The notes beneath the pieces are model-generated. The model did no database searches. It was not told where the DNA came from and worked only from the letters and a program-made list of their open reading frames with translations. DNA of 64,000 nt from Betaproteobacteria bacterium (GTDB lineage Bacteria > Pseudomonadota > Gammaproteobacteria > Burkholderiales > Burkholderiaceae_C): assembly GCA_025356445.1 (NCBI GenBank), contig JANXSZ010000009.1, positions 109,762-173,761 of the forward strand, in the 5' to 3' direction. Below, in pieces: positions 60,914 to 64,000 of this stretch. Positions within the stretch are counted from its first letter, which is position 1, and the number at the start of each line of letters is the position of its first letter. Both the position numbers and the translations under genes were made by a program.

Positions 60914-61788
60914 GAAATCGGGAAAAGACACAGCTGGTTGATGCCCTGAAACAGACGTACCCCTTGCTCGAGCTACTCGAAACGCTGGGCCTGGCAAGAA
61001 GCTCGTACTTTTATCACCGCGCCCGGGCGCAAGTCGCAGACAAGTACGCCCAAGTGCGCGGCACCATGGCGGACATCTTCGAGCGCAATCACCGCTGCTA
61101 TGACTATCGCCGCATGCGGGCGTCACTGGGCAGCCAGTGCACGCGCATTTGCGAGAAGGTGGTGTTGCGCTTGATGAAGCAGGAGGGGCTGATCGCCGCC
61201 AGACCCAAGCGGCGCCGATATGGCTCCTACCTGGGAGAAATCAGCCCGGCGCTAGAAAATCTCCTCAATCGCGACTTCACGGCCGTGGCCCCGAATGAGA
61301 AATGGTTCACCGACATCTCGGAGTTCCAGATCCCGGCCGGCAAGGTTTACCTGTCACCCATGATCGATTGCTTCGATGGCCAGGTCATCAGCTGGTCGAT
61401 CGGCACGCGTCCGGACGCAGAGCTCGTGAACACGATGCTCGATGCAGCCATCCAGACGATTCCTGGCAGTAGCGATCGGCCTGTTGTGCATTCGGATCGC
61501 GGCGGTCACTACCGCTGGCCTGGATGGCTATCTCGCATTGCTGATGCCAAGCTGGTTCGCTCGATGTCGCGCAAAGGCTGTTCGCCCGACAATGCGGCCT
61601 GCGAAGGCTTCTTCGGTCGATTGAAGACCGAATGGTTTTATCCTGGCAACTGGCAATCAACGACCGTTGAACAGTTCACCCAGGCCCTGGACTCTTACAT
61701 CCACTGGTACAACGAGAAGCGGATCAAGATGTCCTTGGGCGCGCGCAGCCCCCTTGACTACCGACGAAGCTTGGGGCTCATGGCATAA
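60886..61788 (+). CDS. IS3-family transposase orfB (DDE domain)
   Basis: Open in the frame that would follow -1 slippage; a TTG at 60964 is the first alternative start codon, with no ATG near. RNaseH-like core: WFTDISEF (Asp), HSDRGGHY (Asp), NAACEGFFGRLKTEWFY (Glu) make the DDE triad. HTH_21 region YDYRRMRASLGSQCTRICEKVVLRLMKQEGL is present. The coding sequence looks intact. Confidence 0.8.
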   Translation, partial: DGGINLQSLRNREKTQLVDALKQTYPLLELLETLGLARSSYFYHRARAQVADKYAQVRGTMADIFERNHRCYDYRRMRASLGSQCTRICEKVVLRLMKQEGLIAARPKRRRYGSYLGEISPALENLLNRDFTAVAPNEKWFTDISEFQIPAGKVYLSPMIDCFDGQVISWSIGTRPDAELVNTMLDAAIQTIPGSSDRPVVHSDRGGHYRWPGWLSRIADAKLVRSMSRKGCSPDNAACEGFFGRLKTEWFYPGNWQSTTVEQFTQALDSYIHWYNEKRIKMSLGARSPLDYRRSLGLMA

Positions 61789-61816
61789 ACAGTCCAAGTT
61801 TTTAGCCGCATCCCCA

Positions 61817-62207
61817 CTGGCTCACTTTCCGGTCGGCGCCAACACGACCGCAACCGCTTGCGTTTCGGACTTTCAAGCGGGACAACCGTGGGACGGTTTC
61901 GGGCCCTTTGCCGCCGGTCAGCCGTTGGCGAAGCGGTCAGCCACGGAATTCGGCAGTCGGCCAGGAGCTGACGCCCACCAAGGGCAAATGTGGGGCCGCG
62001 TCATGGCTCGACGAATTTATTGCTGTGCTAAGATTAGTCGTCGCTTAATTGCGTGTGGTATCGAGCAACCACGGCTGGAAAGTTGCCTTTCCAGTTGATC
62101 AGCTCAAAGGGTTTACTCAGCCCTCACTCTCCAAATTGTCATCGCTAACACAACCTGTTGCCTGAGGCAGCACGGCCGGCATCGCCGTGGCTCGATTGGA
62201 GAGAAGT
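61817..62207. other. Non-coding region before the large island gene
   Basis: About 390 bp with no supported gene. Holds two perfect hairpins: CTGGAAAG-TTGC-CTTTCCAG (62075-62094) and CACGGC-(7)-GCCGTG (62171-62189), the second ending 18 bp before the ATG. TTGGAGAGAAG forms a good ribosome site for 62208. The hairpins may be regulatory. Confidence 0.45.
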
Positions 62208-64000
62208 ATGATATTGCAAGACCTGTTGGGCGCGCAACGCGCCGTGTATGTGTTGGCTGAAAAGCCAGGTACCGCCGAGGTCGATTCCAAACAGTATTGG
62301 TATCTAAAGCTGGGGGGACTTCACCAGGAGCACCTCAAATCTGCTGTTGCGCACCTGCGAAAGCGGGAACTTGAGAGCGTCAAGACAAAATCTCAGGAGC
62401 GTGCCCTCAAATCGACCAGCCTTCAGCACTCCTTGGCTCAGGCCATAGGAGCACAGTCCTACGACCACTGGCTCGAGCAGGAGCAGCCGAAGATCATTGA
62501 CTTCCTCGCCCAGCATGGCTTGAAGAAACCTGCAGACTTGATCAAGTGGGCGTACGCACCAGGCTTTGCTGGAGCACTGAAAGTCCGGCAGATTTCGGAT
62601 CGGATCTTCAGCTCCGGACTGTCCCTGCCAAAGAAGATTTTCACAGGTGTAGGGTCTCACCTCTTTGCGCCCCGTGGTTACGGCCGCCTCGACATTGACG
62701 AAGTGGCTGGCAAGCGCCTTCGGACTGATGAGGAACGGTATGTTTTCTGCCGTGAGCATGCCGATAGGGTTCTGCTGCGCGCTGAGTACATGAAAGGTGC
62801 GGATGGTCCGGCGTATATCGACCTGACAGGACGAGCGCTGATGCTCAATGCCGTCAGCGAATTTGTAGGGTGCATGTACAACATGTTGGGTAGCAATCTC
62901 GTCGATCCTGCCTCGGGCGACCCGGTGATGTGCAGCTATAACATGGCGGAAGAAGAGCGTGCGTTCGAGTTGCAGCTCTTCGAACTTTTTCGAGAGGAGA
63001 TCGAGCGGTCGAATGCAGGCTGGGTTGATGTGCTCGCAGTTCCTGGAAACCAGAATCTGGTGTTTCTCAAGGGTCCCAATGGCACGTTTGACTGGGTCAT
63101 CCGAGATCAACGAGTTGCTGTCTTGTCCTCGAATCCGCTTCATCCGTTCTTTGACAAGAACGAGTTACCGACGGCAATGGACACCAGCCAGCTTACTGCG
63201 CATCGGTACTTCACTCGCGGCAGTTGGCAGGAAAAGTTGGAACACGACGCGGAGAATCGTCACTATGAGCAAGGTGGTACTGCAGCCAACTGGCCCGGGT
63301 ATGAAAAGCTGATCGAGCGTGAGTTGGTGGCCAGCCTTCGCGCAGTCCCGTCACGACGAGTCTCAGGGCGTGCGTCCGATCACTTCGTTTCGCATCGAAT
63401 GGGCGAATGCCGCCTGATGGTGTCGCCGCTGATCACGATTGACCAGTTCATATCGTTCGTCACGGAAACGGGCTGGGGTCGGACTAGGTTGGAGAAGGCG
63501 CACAAGGCAAAGATCGACCTTGAACGCGACTTAATGTCGGTGAACGCCGGCGATCCAGCAGATCTTCCTGTGAGCGTGACGTGGCTTGACGCTGTGGCGT
63601 ACTGTCATGACTACCAGCAACGTCATAACCTGCCGATCAGGTTGCTTGAGCCTGAAGAGTGGCAGCGAATTGCACCTCCACCGTCGGTCGATTGGAGTCG
63701 GGTGGAGCGGGGGGGCCGGACCATCACGGTCAAAGACGGCGTGTTGCCGGATGATCCCATTTATGAGCAGTTGGGCTGGGCCGTGGTTGGTGGAGACGGA
63801 AAGCTGGGCGGAAACTCATCTCATTGCTACATGCCAGACGGAATCATGTCTTTTGATCCGAACTTGCACTGGACATTGAACAGTGAGGGTTTGCCCTTTC
63901 TCTCGGTAGCAGGCTTTAACGAGTGGCTGTCTGGATACCAGAACGGGCATGCGCCATATGCTTGTGCAGCGACGGGTTACTTGGCTAACGGGGCGGGATT
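62208..64000 (+). CDS. Large island protein with formylglycine-generating-enzyme-like domain, 3' end missing
   Basis: Open for 597 codons from ATG 62208 (strong GGAGAGAAG site) to the window end. Residues about 1-400 match no domain I know; about 55-90 (ALKSTSLQHSLAQAIGAQSYDHWL) is helical. From about 400 it resembles the FGE/SUMF1 (C-type-lectin-like) fold: MVSPLITIDQFISFVTETGW, VSVTWLDAVAYCHDYQQRHNLPIRLLEPEEWQRIAPP, GWAVVGGDGKLGG, LPFLSVAGFNEWLSGY. In true FGE enzymes the catalytic cysteines lie further C-terminal, beyond the window. Function unknown: sulfatase activation, a peptide-oxidising enzyme, or a non-catalytic lectin-like binding module are all possible. Confidence 0.7.
   Translation, partial: MILQDLLGAQRAVYVLAEKPGTAEVDSKQYWYLKLGGLHQEHLKSAVAHLRKRELESVKTKSQERALKSTSLQHSLAQAIGAQSYDHWLEQEQPKIIDFLAQHGLKKPADLIKWAYAPGFAGALKVRQISDRIFSSGLSLPKKIFTGVGSHLFAPRGYGRLDIDEVAGKRLRTDEERYVFCREHADRVLLRAEYMKGADGPAYIDLTGRALMLNAVSEFVGCMYNMLGSNLVDPASGDPVMCSYNMAEEERAFELQLFELFREEIERSNAGWVDVLAVPGNQNLVFLKGPNGTFDWVIRDQRVAVLSSNPLHPFFDKNELPTAMDTSQLTAHRYFTRGSWQEKLEHDAENRHYEQGGTAANWPGYEKLIERELVASLRAVPSRRVSGRASDHFVSHRMGECRLMVSPLITIDQFISFVTETGWGRTRLEKAHKAKIDLERDLMSVNAGDPADLPVSVTWLDAVAYCHDYQQRHNLPIRLLEPEEWQRIAPPPSVDWSRVERGGRTITVKDGVLPDDPIYEQLGWAVVGGDGKLGGNSSHCYMPDGIMSFDPNLHWTLNSEGLPFLSVAGFNEWLSGYQNGHAPYACAATGYLANGAG

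Larger units (their letters stand above)
60362..61816 (+). mobile_element. IS3-family insertion sequence, left end truncated
   Basis: Carries orfA/orfB with an A6G frameshift site. The right end, GTCCAAGTTTTTAGCCGCAT then CCCCA (61792-61816), looks like an IS3-family terminal repeat ending in CA. No matching left repeat (expected to start TGGGGATGCGG) is seen between 59980 and 60400, and the start of orfA is missing. So it is a fossil unless completed in trans. The left limit is approximate. Confidence 0.72.
57080..64000 (+). mobile_element. Genomic island (left boundary in window)
   Basis: Begins at the tRNA-Thr fragment and continues to the window edge. Contains an integrase, an HTH excisionase-like gene, unknown small genes, an IS remnant and a large unfamiliar cargo gene. 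No conserved chromosomal gene is seen after 57080. The right end is outside. Confidence 0.75.

Noticed and set aside
62304..63143. 279-codon minus-strand reading frame
   Set aside because: It lies wholly inside the plus-strand gene from 62208, which has a strong ribosome site, family-like motifs and no stop to the window end. The minus frame has no recognisable motif.
62208..64000. Diversity-generating retroelement target
   Set aside because: The FGE/C-type-lectin fold is suggestive, but no template repeat, reverse transcriptase or variable region is visible; the C-terminus where it would lie is outside the window.
1..64000. CRISPR arrays, rRNA operons or complete tRNA genes
   Set aside because: No regularly spaced repeats, no rRNA-like stretches and no complete cloverleaf were noticed; only the tRNA-Thr fragment at 57080.

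Overview
The window looks like the chromosome of a betaproteobacterium of the order Burkholderiales, most likely family Comamonadaceae. The protein sequences, the formate dehydrogenase gene order (alpha subunit, DUF3305, DUF3306, multi-cluster ferredoxin, TorD-type chaperone, TAT target, FDH alpha/beta/gamma, FdhD), the abundance of Bug/TctC-type proteins and a GC-rich background dotted with AT-rich TAGC-type mini-repeats all point that way. The genus cannot be fixed from the sequence alone.

Layout. Positions 1-15614 are a formate oxidation locus. It holds the 3' part of an FdsA-like alpha subunit that begins left of the window, the DUF3305/DUF3306/ferredoxin/TorD accessory set, and a complete periplasmic FDH (TAT target, alpha, beta, lipoprotein, cytochrome b gamma, small exported protein, FdhD). 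A nitronate monooxygenase and a VapBC toxin-antitoxin pair sit inside it, and a lumazine synthase gene (ribH) lies between its two halves. Positions 15629-22330 hold a GGDEF/EAL protein, an FtsX-like permease, a truncated hemoglobin, a frameshifted DUF5666 relic and an exported intradiol dioxygenase-like lipoprotein.

Positions 22367-27395 are a sugar-acid/tartrate catabolic locus that shows genome reduction. A tartrate/D-malate dehydrogenase gene is divergent from a LysR regulator and is followed by a TctC relic with two internal deletions. Next comes an in-frame fusion of the N-terminus of an altronate/galactarate dehydratase to an aldehyde dehydrogenase that lacks its own N-terminus, then an HpaI-type aldolase. 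Positions 27392-33450 are housekeeping genes (Smr, RadC, FKBP peptidyl-prolyl isomerase, IspH, a DNA glycosylase, a spermidine synthase-like protein, a GspE/PilB-like ATPase). Positions 33442-56952 mix c-di-GMP proteins, TctBA transport, a DMT exporter, envelope lipoproteins, an M48 protease and its apparently dead paralogue, an RsbQ-like hydrolase coupled to a PAS-GGDEF-EAL-GAF protein, an orphan Bug protein, Pcp, an RNA helicase, ApaH and a CNNM/HlyC protein.

From about 57080 to the right edge is a genomic island. It starts with an isolated 3' fragment of tRNA-Thr(CGU) and its terminator on the minus strand. A tyrosine integrase follows, with a palindrome and direct repeats upstream, then an excisionase-like HTH gene, three unknown small minus-strand genes, a left-truncated IS3-family element with a classical A6G frameshift site, and a very long open gene that runs off the window. 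That last gene has a large unrecognised N-terminal region joined to a formylglycine-generating-enzyme/C-type-lectin-fold domain. It is the most promising candidate for something undescribed, but its C-terminus and partners lie outside the window.
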